Assembly: GCF_001998885.1 (NCBI RefSeq)
Contig: NZ_CP019609.1
Location: 2,220,001 to 2,284,000 of the forward strand
Direction of reading: 5' to 3'
Length of the DNA stretch: 64,000 bases
Source of the DNA: Vagococcus penaei
Lineage (GTDB): Bacteria > Bacillota > Bacilli > Lactobacillales > Vagococcaceae
In this document: piece after piece, positions 63,117 to 64,000 of the stretch
How the letters are laid out: each line of letters opens with the position of its first letter
Position numbering within the stretch: the stretch's first letter is position 1
Program-made: the position numbers and the translations under genes
Notes under the pieces: model-generated
The model's database searches: none
What the model was told of the DNA's origin: nothing
Seen by the model: only the letters and a program-made list of their open reading frames with translations

Positions 63117-64000
63117 ATGGCGAAACAAACAGATTTATTAATTTTAGGTGGCGGGACAGGTGGTTATGTCGCAGCCATTCGAGCAGCACAAAAAGGTTTA
63201 GACGTAACAATTGTTGAAAAGTATAAATTAGGTGGGACTTGTCTGCATAAAGGCTGTATTCCTACTAAAGCGTTACTTCGTAGTGCTGAAGTTGCTGACA
63301 CAGTTAAACAAGCTGAGTTATTTGGTATCAACAATCAATCAGATTATAGTGTCGATTTCAAAAAAGTTCAAAACCGGAAACAAGAGATTATTAATCAATT
63401 GCATAAAGGAGTTGAGGGTTTATGTAAGAAGAATAAAATAACGGTTTTAGAAGGTACAGGTGCTATTCTAGGGCCATCTATCTTTTCACCAGTATCTGGA
63501 GCTGTGGCAGTCACATTTAATGATGAGAGTCTAGAAGAAGAAATTATTGTTCCTAAATATGTGATTATAGCAACTGGCTCAAGTCCAAAATCATTGCCAA
63601 ATCTTAAAATTGATGAACAAACTATTTTGTCATCTGATGGTATGTTAGAACTGACAGAGCTACCAGAGTCCATTGCGATTGTTGGTGGTGGTGTGATTGG
63701 CGTTGAATGGGCATCTTTATTAAATAGTTTAGGTGTACAGGTAACAATTGTTGAATTCCTTGACCGTTTATTAATCAATGAAAGTAAAGCGGTATCAAGA
63801 GAGTTGAAAAAACGCTTTGAAGAAGCAGGTATTAAAGTACTATTAAGTAGTAAAGTTCAAGATGCAACGAAGGTGGGCGACAAACTTAGTCTTGCTATTG
63901 ATGGTCAGGATAGTATCACTGTCGATAAAGTAATGGTTGCAATTGGTCGTCAGCCAAATGTTAATGGAATTGGTTTACAAAATACATCTGTTGAATTTGA
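63117..64000 (+). CDS. bkdD: Dihydrolipoamide dehydrogenase (E3), truncated by window end
   Basis: The first 294 residues of a pyridine nucleotide-disulfide oxidoreductase are present. It has the FAD motif LLILGGGTGGYVAAIRAAQ, redox-active cysteines in GGTCLHKGCIPTKALL, the ATG segment IIATGSSPKSLP, and the NAD motif IVGGGVIGVEWASLL. The frame is still open at the window edge. The start follows TTAGGAG. Its position after ptb-buk matches bkdD, the E3 of the branched-chain 2-keto acid dehydrogenase complex. Confidence 0.93.
   Translation, partial: MAKQTDLLILGGGTGGYVAAIRAAQKGLDVTIVEKYKLGGTCLHKGCIPTKALLRSAEVADTVKQAELFGINNQSDYSVDFKKVQNRKQEIINQLHKGVEGLCKKNKITVLEGTGAILGPSIFSPVSGAVAVTFNDESLEEEIIVPKYVIIATGSSPKSLPNLKIDEQTILSSDGMLELTELPESIAIVGGGVIGVEWASLLNSLGVQVTIVEFLDRLLINESKAVSRELKKRFEEAGIKVLLSSKVQDATKVGDKLSLAIDGQDSITVDKVMVAIGRQPNVNGIGLQNTSVEF

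Overview
The window looks like a chromosomal stretch of a low-GC Gram-positive bacterium of the Lactobacillales. The evidence is A+T-rich DNA, AGGAGG ribosome binding sites with frequent TTG/GTG starts, an LPXTG-anchored lactocepin-like protease, OpuC and Kdp systems, CcpA-type cre sites and an enterococcal-type ptb-buk-bkd operon. Enterococcaceae, perhaps Vagococcus, is my best guess (inference only). I see no rRNA, tRNA or CRISPR array.

Left part (1 to about 23,130) is accessory DNA. Two related tyrosine integrases (177-1319 and 7036-8178, both on the minus strand) each sit at the left edge of a gene block, which suggests two integrative elements side by side. Element 1 carries a serine resolvase, an IS3-family insertion sequence and a type II restriction-modification (RM) pair (C5-cytosine methyltransferase plus a PD-(D/E)XK endonuclease). 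Element 2 is a mobilizable element with integrase, repressor, excisionase-like protein, replication initiator-like protein, MobC-like protein and MOBP relaxase, followed by a strongly structured non-coding segment. Its cargo or neighbour is a probable defence region: a decayed lipoprotein, a nonsense-interrupted XRE regulator, two unrecognised two-helix membrane proteins, a complete type III RM system (Mod/Res), a hypothetical gene, and a second IS3-family copy beside gene remnants.

Middle part (23,130 to 49,650) is core-like: a DUF4767-type lipoprotein, a 1791-residue cell-wall serine protease, glutathione peroxidase, two small conserved genes, an ArsR regulator with a flavodoxin-fold oxidoreductase sharing matching operators, the complete kdpFABCDE potassium uptake operon, the opuC osmolyte ABC operon, an ABC exporter, RecQ, and a lipoprotein with a flavinylation-like motif.

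Right part (49,650 to 64,000) is acyl-CoA metabolism. An acyl-CoA dehydrogenase gene, a LysR-type regulator, and an operon of thiolase, acyl-CoA dehydrogenase-like protein, 3-hydroxyacyl-CoA dehydrogenase, enoyl-CoA hydratase, CoA-transferase, metallo-beta-lactamase-fold hydrolase and aquaporin together look like short-chain fatty acid oxidation or butyrate-type metabolism. An identical 19-bp palindrome lies upstream of both transcription units, and a consensus cre site precedes the first. After a decaying BNR-repeat membrane protein gene, the window ends in ptb-buk-bkdD, the start of branched-chain 2-keto acid catabolism, with a near-consensus cre site in front.
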